DNA of 39,698 nt, taken from positions 1 to 39,698 of the forward strand of contig JBGVLZ010000023.1 in the NCBI GenBank assembly GCA_045124505.1. Direction: 5' to 3'. The first letter of the stretch is position 1; every line of letters begins with the position of its first letter. The notes beneath the pieces were generated by a model, which did not search any database, was not told where the DNA came from, and saw only the letters and a program-made list of their open reading frames with translations. Source of the stretch: RGIG7213 sp045124505 (GTDB taxonomy: Bacteria > Bacillota > Clostridia > Oscillospirales > CAG-272). Made by a program: the position numbers and the translations under genes. Of the stretch, positions 6,816-15,125 are shown one piece after another.

Positions 6816-8006
6816 TTAGTTTGTATAGTTATCGAAATAACCCTGAACGAGAACGATAGGTGTACCCTTGTCACCGCTTCCCGATGTAAGGTCGCAAAGT
6901 GAACCGATAAGGTCTGTAAGACGTCTGGGTGTTGTGCCCTGTGATACCATCTGACCTACGAGGTTTGAATCCTTCTTCTTAATGTATTCGGAAATTGCTT
7001 CTTTAAGCGCATCACCCGAAAGATCCGCAAAGTCGTTGTCTGCAAGATATTTCAGCTTTACTTCGTTGGGCTGACCGATAAGACCGTCTGTGTGTGCAGG
7101 GGAAACAACCGGGTCTGCAAGCTCCCAGATCTTACCTACGGGATCCTTGAATGCACCGTCACCGTAGATCATAACCTCAACGTTCTTGCCTGTTGCCTCA
7201 TCAATTTCAGCCTTTATCTTGTCAACAACGGGCTGGCAATCTCTGGGGAACAGCTTGATAGTTGTTTCGGTTGCTTTGTTTGAGCCGAGAAGACCGTAGT
7301 TTTCGTTGTAACCGCTTCCGTTAACGCTCTCTGTCAGTATTTCATCAAGTGAGCAAACCTTTTCAGCACCTGCCTTGAGCAAACGGCGCTTTGTTCTTGC
7401 TCTTGTATGAATGTCGCAGTTGAGAACATTCTTAGCGTAGGGAAGAATAGCACGGCAATCGTTTGCAAGGATTATTTCAGCTTCACAGCCGCATTCTTCA
7501 ATAAGATTTTTATAGTATTCAACGTAGTCAACACCTGTGAATGTGTGCTTTACATATCCGAACAGTTCACGGTATTTCTTTTCGTCGAGTACATCACGCC
7601 AAGGATCAACATCCTTTTCGTCAAGCATATCGTCATCAAACAAGTGATTACCGACTTCATCTGCAGGATAACTGAGCATAAGTGTTATTTTCTTTACACC
7701 CATTGCAATACCCTTAAGGCATATTGCAAAACGGTTTCTTGAAAGTATGGGGAAAATAAGACCGATGTGTCCTTCGGGGAATTTTGCTTTAACGTCAGCG
7801 GCAATCTGTTCAACTGTTGCGTAATTGCCCTGCGCTCTTGCCACAACTGCCTCTGTAACTGCGATGACGTCCTTGTTTCTTATCTCAAAACCGTCTGCCT
7901 TTGCTGCATCAAGCACGCTTTTTGCAACTATGTGTGCAATATCATCACCCTGACGGATAATGGGTGCTCTGACACCTCTTGAAATTGTTCCCGTAAGTCT
8001 TTCCAT
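6816..8006 (-). CDS. CofE-like protein (coenzyme F420:L-glutamate ligase family)
   Basis: A 396-residue protein. The N-terminal ~240 residues match the F420-0:gamma-glutamyl ligase (CofE/FbiB) family: DVIAVTEAVVARAQGNY, then FPILSRNRFAICLKGIA and LSYPADEVGNHL. Later segments ANDCRAILPYAKNV, GLLGSNKATE and YGDGAFKDPVGKIWELADP are, from memory, typical of a long form found in many Clostridia. The archetype GTP-dependently adds glutamate to F420-0. Most Firmicutes lack F420, so the real substrate is probably another carboxylate, and the usual annotation should be treated as family membership only. It has a good ribosome site (AGAGGT), lies 23 bases after the CotH gene and precedes a strong terminator. 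Confidence 0.85.
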   Translation of the reverse strand: MERLTGTISRGVRAPIIRQGDDIAHIVAKSVLDAAKADGFEIRNKDVIAVTEAVVARAQGNYATVEQIAADVKAKFPEGHIGLIFPILSRNRFAICLKGIAMGVKKITLMLSYPADEVGNHLFDDDMLDEKDVDPWRDVLDEKKYRELFGYVKHTFTGVDYVEYYKNLIEECGCEAEIILANDCRAILPYAKNVLNCDIHTRARTKRRLLKAGAEKVCSLDEILTESVNGSGYNENYGLLGSNKATETTIKLFPRDCQPVVDKIKAEIDEATGKNVEVMIYGDGAFKDPVGKIWELADPVVSPAHTDGLIGQPNEVKLKYLADNDFADLSGDALKEAISEYIKKKDSNLVGQMVSQGTTPRRLTDLIGSLCDLTSGSGDKGTPIVLVQGYFDNYTN

Positions 8007-8029
8007 TTTTATACCTCTTTAAATTAAAT

Positions 8030-9862
8030 TTATTCAAAATTAGCAAGAGAAGCTTCCATGTAATCGTTAAAATAGGAATTCCTCTTTGATATCCAGTTAT
8101 TAATATCGTTTATTTCACGTGTCCATGTGCGTATGCTGTATTTTTCCGGAAGCTCGTCCTTCCAGACTGCTATATGCGCCTTCATGAGAGGACTTAACGT
8201 GTCTGAAAGCGATGTCACAGTGTCTTGTAAAAATGATTTTGCTTCATTTGATGTTATTGTACCACAGTAATTTTTAAATTCTTCCCTGAATTCATCGTTT
8301 CTTAAACAGAAAGCCAGGAGTCCTTTCAAATAAAGCGGATCGGCATAATTTCCGACGTATTCAAACTTACCGCTGTAATAGTTTCCAAGCACAAAGTCAA
8401 ACGTGTTCATGTCGGCGAGGGTGTAAAGCTCAGGCAAAGCGAGGGATTCATATCTTCCCATTGTGAAGTCACAGTCACGCATTGCAAAGCGCCACCTACC
8501 GTCTTTGTAAGTACCTGCCTCGGGGGTGCCCGTGTAACACCACAGCTTGAGGTTGTTGTGCGCCCAGTCTGTGTTGCAGAAGTAAAGATTCAAAGCTGTG
8601 TACTGAATGAAGTTTTCAATATCTATTTTTGCTTTTACTTCTTCATAAAGAGCATCATACTGTGAAGCTTCCGCATTTACGACCTTTTTGCAAAATGCCG
8701 TGAAGTCATCAAGTACACTTTGTAAGCCTGAATCTACTTCATAGTAAAACCAAGCACCGCAAAATCTTCCGCAGGGAATATTTTCGTCATGATCTCCGTC
8801 ACACAGACGTTCTATATCAAGTTCAGATTTTACAACGGTTATATTTTCCTTATCCTCAATGCCGTAGAGATTTGAAATGTAATCTTCGTCGATATCTTCT
8901 TTCATATCAAGGATGCCGTAATATTCACCGTTTAAATAAACAGCGGCAAAAGTCGATGCCTGCGATGCTACCGCATCGGCGTATTTGACCGCAAAATTAT
9001 TGACTGCCGCATCACGTATCATAGATGCATTGTCGCCGTCCTGCGCACGGTTCAAGATTGAATCATTTCCGCCGTTACGGAGTACAAGCCTGTCAAATCT
9101 TGCAAGTGTATCGCCGTTTTCAAGCTTTCTGTCAGCAAACAAAGCGTAATCAAACGAACCGCTTCCGTTGTAAAGCATTTCGTCATAATAACCTGTTTTT
9201 CTTGCTACAAGTCTGAAAGACTTTTGCGAAACGGAACGTGATGAACCTCCGAAAATTCGAAGTCCCGCATCCTGGGATATTACCTCTGTACCGTCAGGGG
9301 AGAATATTTCAACGTGGCAAACACGCTCCCAAGCTTTTCCGGAGCCTTTGTAGTTTGTAATAATTCCCGTATCTCCGTAGAGATTTTCATTGTCCGTGAC
9401 AAGGGATACAGTATAGGGTGCTGACGTTATTCCAGAAGCTGATTTTATATATGTGTTCGTTTTTATTCTGCCGATGTTATTGCCGTCTTTATCGAAGCAA
9501 GCGGCACGTACAACGGATGTTTTTCCGTCAGCAACGGTGATTTCTTCCGTATATTTTTCGGAATTTTTATCGGGTTCGTCCCCATTGGTCGTATAGGTTA
9601 TATAAGCACCGTCGGGGGCATTTTCGGGAAGTGAAAGTGCAAGTGATTGTTTGTCCGAATAAAATCCTCCCGGAATGGAAAAGTCAGCACTTACATATTT
9701 TGATTCATTGGGATCTGCGGTATTTTCGGACGTTGTCAGAGTTGATGTTTCAGCACTGCTGTCGGTGGTTAGAGAAGTGTCATTCGGAGTCTTGTCTGTG
9801 CAAGACGGAAGAAGTAAAGCCAAAGCTAACAGTAATACAGCGGTCCTTTTACATTTTTTCAT
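8030..9862 (-). CDS. CotH-kinase-family lipoprotein with chitobiase-like N-terminal domain
   Basis: A 610-residue lipoprotein (signal peptide, lipobox LLPSC, Cys21), then a Ser/Thr-rich linker. Residues about 60-140 look like a chitobiase/FN3-type domain (AYITYTTNGDEPDKNSEKYT...). From about 150 the CotH domain runs to the end. Seen in order are LRIFGGSSRSVSQKSF (201-216), VYLNGEYYGILDMKEDIDED (308-327), TDWAHNN (431-437) and RWRFAMRDCDFTMG (456-469), the last holding the acidic metal/catalytic residues of the atypical kinase. CotH in Bacillus spore coats phosphorylates coat proteins with ATP; extracytoplasmic homologues occur in many Clostridia near polyphosphate or exopolysaccharide genes. 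The target here is unknown. It is probably cotranscribed with the CofE-like gene. Confidence 0.9.
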   Translation of the reverse strand: MKKCKRTAVLLLALALLLPSCTDKTPNDTSLTTDSSAETSTLTTSENTADPNESKYVSADFSIPGGFYSDKQSLALSLPENAPDGAYITYTTNGDEPDKNSEKYTEEITVADGKTSVVRAACFDKDGNNIGRIKTNTYIKSASGITSAPYTVSLVTDNENLYGDTGIITNYKGSGKAWERVCHVEIFSPDGTEVISQDAGLRIFGGSSRSVSQKSFRLVARKTGYYDEMLYNGSGSFDYALFADRKLENGDTLARFDRLVLRNGGNDSILNRAQDGDNASMIRDAAVNNFAVKYADAVASQASTFAAVYLNGEYYGILDMKEDIDEDYISNLYGIEDKENITVVKSELDIERLCDGDHDENIPCGRFCGAWFYYEVDSGLQSVLDDFTAFCKKVVNAEASQYDALYEEVKAKIDIENFIQYTALNLYFCNTDWAHNNLKLWCYTGTPEAGTYKDGRWRFAMRDCDFTMGRYESLALPELYTLADMNTFDFVLGNYYSGKFEYVGNYADPLYLKGLLAFCLRNDEFREEFKNYCGTITSNEAKSFLQDTVTSLSDTLSPLMKAHIAVWKDELPEKYSIRTWTREINDINNWISKRNSYFNDYMEASLANFE

Positions 9863-9927
9863 AAATTATTGATCCCTTTCGGAAATTTAAAGTTTGTGCA
9901 ATATATAGCACATCAACCCAATATATT

Positions 9928-9933
9928 ATGATA
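9928..9933 (-). promoter_or_regulatory. Possible extended -10 of the cotH promoter
   Basis: On the minus strand, TGG-TATCAT resembles the TGTGGTATAAT element seen upstream of pgk and of the P-loop ATPase gene. There is no good -35 at 16-18 bases. It lies about 65 bases upstream of the start codon. Confidence 0.3.
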
Positions 9934-10048
9934 CCACTATTTATGGGAAACTTCTTTACATATTTTTTAATTTTTAATAAAGGTGTACGAAATGTTGTTC
10001 AAAAATTGCAAATTTTTGTGAAATACTGCTTCGTAAATTAACGATAAT

Positions 10049-10076
10049 TTTACATAGGGATAAATCCAGATATAAA
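10049..10076 (+). promoter_or_regulatory. Possible promoter of the L,D-transpeptidase/epimerase pair
   Basis: TTTACA (10049-10054), 16 bases, TATAAA (10071-10076). An alternative -10, TATAAT at 10086-10091, lacks a -35. It lies in the 262-base divergent gap between cotH and the transpeptidase-like gene, which is otherwise AT-rich with no clear structure. Confidence 0.35.
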
Positions 10077-10124
10077 CAAGGCGTATATAATTAAAAATAA
10101 AGTTAATGAAAGGTTGCTTTAATT

Positions 10125-10721
10125 ATGGATATAACGAAAATAGATTTTAAAAATGCTGAAACAGCATTCGTATGTGTGGGCACACAGGGAACTGCCTGCC
10201 GCTTTTATGCGTATAAGAAAGAAGATGAAAAATATACGCTCGCCTTTGAAACTGACGGTTATATAGGCAGAAGCGGAATACATCCTGCAAGTGAAAAATT
10301 TGAAGGCGACGGAAAAACACCTGAGGGTGTATATTCGATAGGGGAATGCTTCGGAAATACTTTGCCTCCGTGTGAAATGAAAGTACCGTATACACTTATA
10401 GATGAGGATGATTATTGGGACGGTGACAGCACATCGCCCACATATAACACCCACGTAAAGGGAAGCGACATGGAAAAAGAGTGGCTTGAAAAGGGAGAAT
10501 ATGAGCATCTTATAAGATACACAAATTCTTATAAATACGCAGCCATGATCAATTATAATGTGGATCCTGCGATACCGGGAAAGGGCTCTGCAATATTTTT
10601 GCATATACCTTCACCCGGCTCTACCTCTTCTGCGGGATGCGTTGTCATACCCGAAGAATATATGATAAAGGCGCTTGAAATGATGCGTGAAAATACTGTG
10701 ATTGCGATATTTGCCAAATGA
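10125..10721 (+). CDS. L,D-transpeptidase (YkuD/COG3786)-like protein without signal peptide
   Basis: A 198-residue protein. The C-terminal half shows the YkuD-type pattern GKGSAIFLHIPSP...STSSAGCVV: His160 and Cys172 are the probable catalytic pair, within the AGC form of the motif used by COG3786 proteins. KTPEGVYSIG (64-73) is the family's usual 'T-P-x-G' segment. Members cross-link or anchor peptidoglycan. This one begins MDITKIDFKNAETAF with no signal peptide or membrane helix, so it is either cytoplasmic or has lost or misplaced its leader. No upstream in-frame signal sequence is visible in the AT-rich gap. It overlaps the epimerase gene by 4 bases (ATGA). Confidence 0.8.
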   Translation: MDITKIDFKNAETAFVCVGTQGTACRFYAYKKEDEKYTLAFETDGYIGRSGIHPASEKFEGDGKTPEGVYSIGECFGNTLPPCEMKVPYTLIDEDDYWDGDSTSPTYNTHVKGSDMEKEWLEKGEYEHLIRYTNSYKYAAMINYNVDPAIPGKGSAIFLHIPSPGSTSSAGCVVIPEEYMIKALEMMRENTVIAIFAK

Positions 10722-11386
10722 AAAAGTCGTATATTTGCCCTTCAATGATGTGCGCCGACATGTTTTGTCTTGGCGAAGCTGTGAGAAAGCTTGAAAATTG
10801 CGGCACGGATTATCTTCATATAGACGTGATGGACGGTGTATTTGTGCCAAATTACACACTTGGTACGGACTATATAAAAAATCTTCATTCATATACAGAT
10901 ATTCCGCTTGATATCCATCTGATGATAATATCTCCGGAGGATAAGCTTGAAAGATTTGACATAAAAGAAAATGACCTTGTAAGCGTTCACTTTGAAGCAA
11001 CGAACGATGTTGCCAAATGTCTTGACTATATTAATTCAAAGGGGGCACAGGCTATACTTGCGATAAACCCGAAAACTCCGTCTGATGTTGTAATTCCGTA
11101 TCTCGATAAAATTAAAGGCGTCCTTGTTATGACGGTGAACCCAGGTTATGCAGGACAGAAGCTCGTGGAAGGCTCGCTTGAAAAAATAAAAGAAATGCGC
11201 CATCTGTTAGACGGCGCAGGGTATGAAAATATTTTTATTGAAGTTGACGGTAACGTCAGCTTTGAAAACGGTGTGCTTATGAAATCGTCAGGCGCTGATA
11301 TGTTCGTCGCAGGCTCATCAAGTGTATTTACAAAGCAAATGACACTTGAAGATGCATACCGAAAGTTCAAAGACTGCGTTAAATAA
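10718..11386 (+). CDS. Ribulose-phosphate 3-epimerase family protein
   Basis: A 222-residue TIM-barrel epimerase. HIDVMDGVFVPNYTLG (34-49) carries metal-binding His34 and Asp36. DIHLMI (65-70) carries a further His, MTVNPGYAGQK lies near 143-153, EVDGNV holds the second catalytic Asp, and GADMFVAGSSSVF closes the phosphate site. The family interconverts ribulose-5-P and xylulose-5-P; a subgroup (AlsE-like) acts on allulose-6-P. The divergent SMMCADMFCLGE N-terminus and MIISPE loop (LMV in canonical Rpe) leave open whether this is the housekeeping enzyme. It is translationally coupled to the transpeptidase-like gene and converges with the CpXC gene, with a single base between stop codons. Confidence 0.88.
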   Translation: MKKSYICPSMMCADMFCLGEAVRKLENCGTDYLHIDVMDGVFVPNYTLGTDYIKNLHSYTDIPLDIHLMIISPEDKLERFDIKENDLVSVHFEATNDVAKCLDYINSKGAQAILAINPKTPSDVVIPYLDKIKGVLVMTVNPGYAGQKLVEGSLEKIKEMRHLLDGAGYENIFIEVDGNVSFENGVLMKSSGADMFVAGSSSVFTKQMTLEDAYRKFKDCVK

Positions 11387-11387
11387 T

Positions 11388-12056
11388 TTATTTTCCGTTT
11401 AAAACAAGTATTGCAAAGTCTGCATCAATTATGAAATTGTCAGCCGATGCAAGCTCACACTTCTTTGCGTACTGTTCGCAAAACAGGGTGTAAAAATGCT
11501 TCGGGACTTCCGAAACGAGGTTTTCACCGTTTGCAAGCATTATTTGAAATGCATATTCGCCGCGATGTCCGACAAAAAACAAAATGTCGGATATTGCGGC
11601 ATCTTTGTTTGTTGCCTGCAGTCTTGAAGCAAAGAACAGCTTCAAAAGCTCAATTATTCTGTCATCAAGACCGTTTTCGAATATTGTTATTTTTTCACGC
11701 ATAGAATTTTCATTTGATACTATTCGCATTTTATAAGGTTTTTCCATGCGCTTTTCGGGAAACTGCTTGTCGATCTTTTTCTGTGCATCCTTTATGTTTT
11801 TGATACATTCATCAACGCTTTCCCCATCGGGACAAAGGTGTATCATGAACTTCTTGTCCATGTCGTGATACAGCATCGGATATGAAAGTGATACAACATT
11901 ACCGCATTCAGGGCAGGTGTGCGTGAAAAGCTCACCTGATAAAAGCTTTTTCTGCGCCTCGTCGTCGAATGCACCGTTTACAGACTCATAAACGGTTATG
12001 TCAAATTCGCAAGAACAGTCTTTGCATTTGATTTTTTCTATATGTTCAAGTGCCAT
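11388..12056 (-). CDS. CpXC-domain protein
   Basis: A 222-residue soluble protein with an N-terminal CpXC domain: two cysteine pairs in IKCKDCSCEF (about 9-18) and HTCPECGNVVSL (about 45-56), likely binding zinc. Conserved hydrophobic and aspartate-rich text (YPMLYHDMDKKFMIHLCP) follows. The C-terminal half is predicted mixed alpha/beta with no motif. CpXC proteins are widespread in Clostridia and have no known function. The ATG at 12056 is preferred; a TTG at 12065 sits only 3 bases from AGAGG. It follows the DUF5722-like gene by 17 bases and is the last gene of the pgk operon. Confidence 0.8.
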   Translation of the reverse strand: MALEHIEKIKCKDCSCEFDITVYESVNGAFDDEAQKKLLSGELFTHTCPECGNVVSLSYPMLYHDMDKKFMIHLCPDGESVDECIKNIKDAQKKIDKQFPEKRMEKPYKMRIVSNENSMREKITIFENGLDDRIIELLKLFFASRLQATNKDAAISDILFFVGHRGEYAFQIMLANGENLVSEVPKHFYTLFCEQYAKKCELASADNFIIDADFAILVLNGK

Positions 12057-12073
12057 TTTAAACAAATACCTCT

Positions 12074-14347
12074 TTATTTCATTGATTTGCGTCTGTCAAA
12101 GCCTCGATAAACAACAGGCTCTTTTTTTGTGCGTTTAAAAATGAAGAAGTAACCCAACGCACCGACAGCTCCTATTAAAAGGACGATACCTATTATTATA
12201 AACAATATTTTAAATGACGGGGAAGAACTTAAAAATGTGACCTTTGACATGCACATGCTGTATTCACCGCCGTCAGCATCCGAATGCGGACGTATCCAGA
12301 TCTTCACACCTTTTATATCTTCGTTTGAGTTAGCTATGAAATCCTTGATATTATATGAAAGATTGGTGCGTCCTGCTGACGGAATTTGCGATATTCCCTC
12401 ATACACGATGCTTTTTCCGTTTTCATCTCTGCCCCAAAGTCTGCACATAACATCTACAAATTCAACACCTTTAGGACATTCAGGGGTTATATCAAAGCTG
12501 ATATATCCTACACCGTCAAGCGGTATATCTGAAAGTGTACGGCATATTCCTCTGTATTCGCAAAGATCAGAATTATATGTTACGCAGTACAGGTGTTTTC
12601 CGTCTTCTTCATCTTTTACCGAAACCGAATACGCATTGTCTGAAGGATAAAAACCGCAGACACCTTCGCCGAAATCAAAAACATGAAGTGTTTTTCTGCC
12701 TGAAACTTTTTCGGAAATTCCCGACATGATTATACGCTTTTCCTGATTTGAGTTGTGATTATCGATAATATCCGAATAAAATCCACCTATAATGTCGGTA
12801 TATTCAGATGTGTATATCGAAGATGATGACGTATCTATATACTTGAAGATCTCATAAATTTCCTTTTGCTTATCAGCGAATTGGAATGTATCTTCTCGCC
12901 TTGTGTAAAGACCGGAATTTGTACATTCATCTGTTTTTAAATCGATGTGCGAAGAATATATGAATGCGTTTATAAGCGGATCTGCTTCTGCCTTGTAATA
13001 GGCAAGCGCATAAGCGGCTGCCTGCTTTTTTTGTGCTTCTGTGCCGTTATCACCGCCTGTTATCGCACAGCCCGATACGGTAAGACGGCGTGATGTTTCG
13101 TCTTGTGAAAATTCACCGCTGTTTATAAAATCTGTAAGGACACTTACATTTTTCATTGTTACATACTGTGTGTCAAAGGATTGTGTAACATTTTCTTTCC
13201 AGAATTCACTGCTTGATCTGTCAATGCTGTCAAGCTCCGCACACAGTGACCACGGTATTTTTCCTTCAGCTTTTATACGTGAATTGAACAGTGAAAGAAA
13301 ATCATGCGCTGTATAATCAAGTGAAAAGTCGGGTGAAGTATCACGTGAAGGGGAATTGAAGCAACCGTCAACCGATGTATACAAGACAGCATTTGAATAT
13401 GTTGAACTTATAGCGGCGTAAGCGGTTCTGAATACCTTGCAGTAATCATCCGTGTAATCGGTAAGTGACATTTGTCCTGCAAAGTTACCGCGTCTGTTTG
13501 AATTAACGGTGTTTCCAATTATATAATTTCCGACAAAACCGTATTTCCCGTCTTTTACCGTGTAACGGGAAGCGATAAATTTAAGTGCGGCATAATAATA
13601 TTCCGTTGCTTTTTCAACATTCGGGTTTACAGCATAATATTTTGCATCTGTCATTTCCGTTGTGTAATAAAGCTTTTTGGCGCTTTCCGAAGTTGTACCC
13701 GCAGGCGGTGTCAATACTATCTGTGCATATACATTTATGTCACTGTCGGTCAGGACTTTTATTTTGTGATCGAGCGTATTGATATAAGCGTTGTTGAAAA
13801 AATAAGATTTTCCGTCGATATTCATCATGTGTGAAGAATTGGGATCATCGGAAATCATTTCGTTTAAGGCAATATCAATTACAGTATGTGCAACGCCGAG
13901 ACGTTGTGCATCACTTATAAGTCTTATTTGCAGTCCCTTTTTGGAAAACTGTGTCGGTAACGGCTGTGTGTTTTGGGCTATTACTTCGCAGTTTGTGACG
14001 TAGCCTGCTTCGTCTACAGGGGTATAAATACCGTCACTGAATGAGCAAACGGAGTACTGTGAATAAAGATATTTGTTGTTTTCGGATTTGACAGTTATCT
14101 CATTTGTCCCATGATTTAATTTTTCAAGCGGTTTTGAAGCTCCGTCCGGTGATGTGAGAACAAGATAACAGTCATCATTTGGTGCGGTGCAGGAGATATT
14201 TATTTCTTTTCCGTTCTCTGATAAAAGAACCGTTATTCCGCCCTCTGCCCTTGCAGTATCTGCAAAGGCAATTACGGAAGAGGGAAGAATAACGGTTAAT
14301 AAAAGTATCAAAGACGGGATGAATTTCAACCTGTCGATGAATTTCAT
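12074..14347 (-). CDS. Large cell-surface protein, DUF5722-like, membrane-anchored
   Basis: A 757-residue protein with an N-terminal signal peptide (about residues 1-30, IPSLILLLTVILPSSVIAFAD). A small beta domain (about 35-120) follows, then a large domain (about 130-540). That domain, by the stretch KGLQIRLISDAQRLGVAHTVIDIALN and by IIGNTVNSNRRGN, resembles DUF5722, a putative TIM-barrel glycoside-hydrolase-like family. A jelly-roll-like region (about 560-700) precedes a C-terminal membrane helix (ILFIIIGIVLLIGAVGALGYF) and a basic cytoplasmic tail. Family membership is from memory and tentative. The enzyme activity and substrate, possibly a polysaccharide, are inferred. It starts 1 base after the tpiA stop codon with no clear ribosome site of its own, suggesting coupled translation. 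Confidence 0.8.
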   Translation of the reverse strand: MKFIDRLKFIPSLILLLTVILPSSVIAFADTARAEGGITVLLSENGKEINISCTAPNDDCYLVLTSPDGASKPLEKLNHGTNEITVKSENNKYLYSQYSVCSFSDGIYTPVDEAGYVTNCEVIAQNTQPLPTQFSKKGLQIRLISDAQRLGVAHTVIDIALNEMISDDPNSSHMMNIDGKSYFFNNAYINTLDHKIKVLTDSDINVYAQIVLTPPAGTTSESAKKLYYTTEMTDAKYYAVNPNVEKATEYYYAALKFIASRYTVKDGKYGFVGNYIIGNTVNSNRRGNFAGQMSLTDYTDDYCKVFRTAYAAISSTYSNAVLYTSVDGCFNSPSRDTSPDFSLDYTAHDFLSLFNSRIKAEGKIPWSLCAELDSIDRSSSEFWKENVTQSFDTQYVTMKNVSVLTDFINSGEFSQDETSRRLTVSGCAITGGDNGTEAQKKQAAAYALAYYKAEADPLINAFIYSSHIDLKTDECTNSGLYTRREDTFQFADKQKEIYEIFKYIDTSSSSIYTSEYTDIIGGFYSDIIDNHNSNQEKRIIMSGISEKVSGRKTLHVFDFGEGVCGFYPSDNAYSVSVKDEEDGKHLYCVTYNSDLCEYRGICRTLSDIPLDGVGYISFDITPECPKGVEFVDVMCRLWGRDENGKSIVYEGISQIPSAGRTNLSYNIKDFIANSNEDIKGVKIWIRPHSDADGGEYSMCMSKVTFLSSSPSFKILFIIIGIVLLIGAVGALGYFFIFKRTKKEPVVYRGFDRRKSMK

Positions 14348-14348
14348 T

Positions 14349-15104
14349 TTACTGTGCAGCTTTTACAATAGTTGTGAAATCAGGAACCTTAAGGGAAGCA
14401 CCGCCGATAAGACCGCCGTCAACGTCTGACATTGCAAGAAGATCAGCAGCGTTTGCGGCATTCATAGAACCGCCGTACTGAATTGTAAGCTCATCAGCTG
14501 CAGCCTTGTCGTAAAGAACTGCCACAACGTCACGGATGATAGCACAAACTTCATTTGCCTGTTCAGTTGTTGCAACCTTGCCTGTACCGATAGCCCATAC
14601 GGGTTCATATGCGATTATAACCTTTGAAAGGTCTTCCTTCTGAATACCTGCAAGTGCCTTCTTTGTCTGAATGGAAACGATCTCAGCTGTGATACCGCTT
14701 TCACGCATTTCAAGTGTTTCACCAACACAGATGATAGCTGTAAGACCTGATGCGATAGCAGCCTTTGCACGGAGATTTACAGTTTCGTCTGTTTCACCGA
14801 AATACTGACGGCGTTCGCTGTGTCCTACGATTGCGTATTTAACACCGCATTCAACAAGCATTTCTGCGCTTATTTCGCCTGTGTAAGCGCCCTTGGGTTC
14901 AAAGTGTACGTTCTCAGCGCCTATAGCGATGTTTGTACCCTTTGCGGCTTCAACTGCCGCGGGAATGTTAACAAAAGGTACGCAAAGAACGATGTCAGCC
15001 TTATTATAAGCGGCAACTTCGGGTGCGAGAGCCTTTATAAATTCAGTTGTTTTGGAAGGTGTCATATTCATCTTCCAGTTTCCTGCGATAACTGTTTTTC
15101 TCAT
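14349..15104 (-). CDS. tpiA: Triose-phosphate isomerase
   Basis: A 251-residue glycolytic enzyme converting dihydroxyacetone phosphate and glyceraldehyde-3-P. It has the full motif set: AGNWKMN (Lys11), IVGHSERR (His95), AYEPVWAIGTG (Glu167), the IQYGGS phosphate loop and the DGGLIGGASL end. The length is normal. It lies 21 bases downstream of pgk and should share its promoter. Codon use is strongly biased to well-translated codons, as in pgk, in line with high expression. Confidence 0.98.
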   Translation of the reverse strand: MRKTVIAGNWKMNMTPSKTTEFIKALAPEVAAYNKADIVLCVPFVNIPAAVEAAKGTNIAIGAENVHFEPKGAYTGEISAEMLVECGVKYAIVGHSERRQYFGETDETVNLRAKAAIASGLTAIICVGETLEMRESGITAEIVSIQTKKALAGIQKEDLSKVIIAYEPVWAIGTGKVATTEQANEVCAIIRDVVAVLYDKAAADELTIQYGGSMNAANAADLLAMSDVDGGLIGGASLKVPDFTTIVKAAQ

Positions 15105-15125
15105 ATCTACACCAACACTTTCTTA

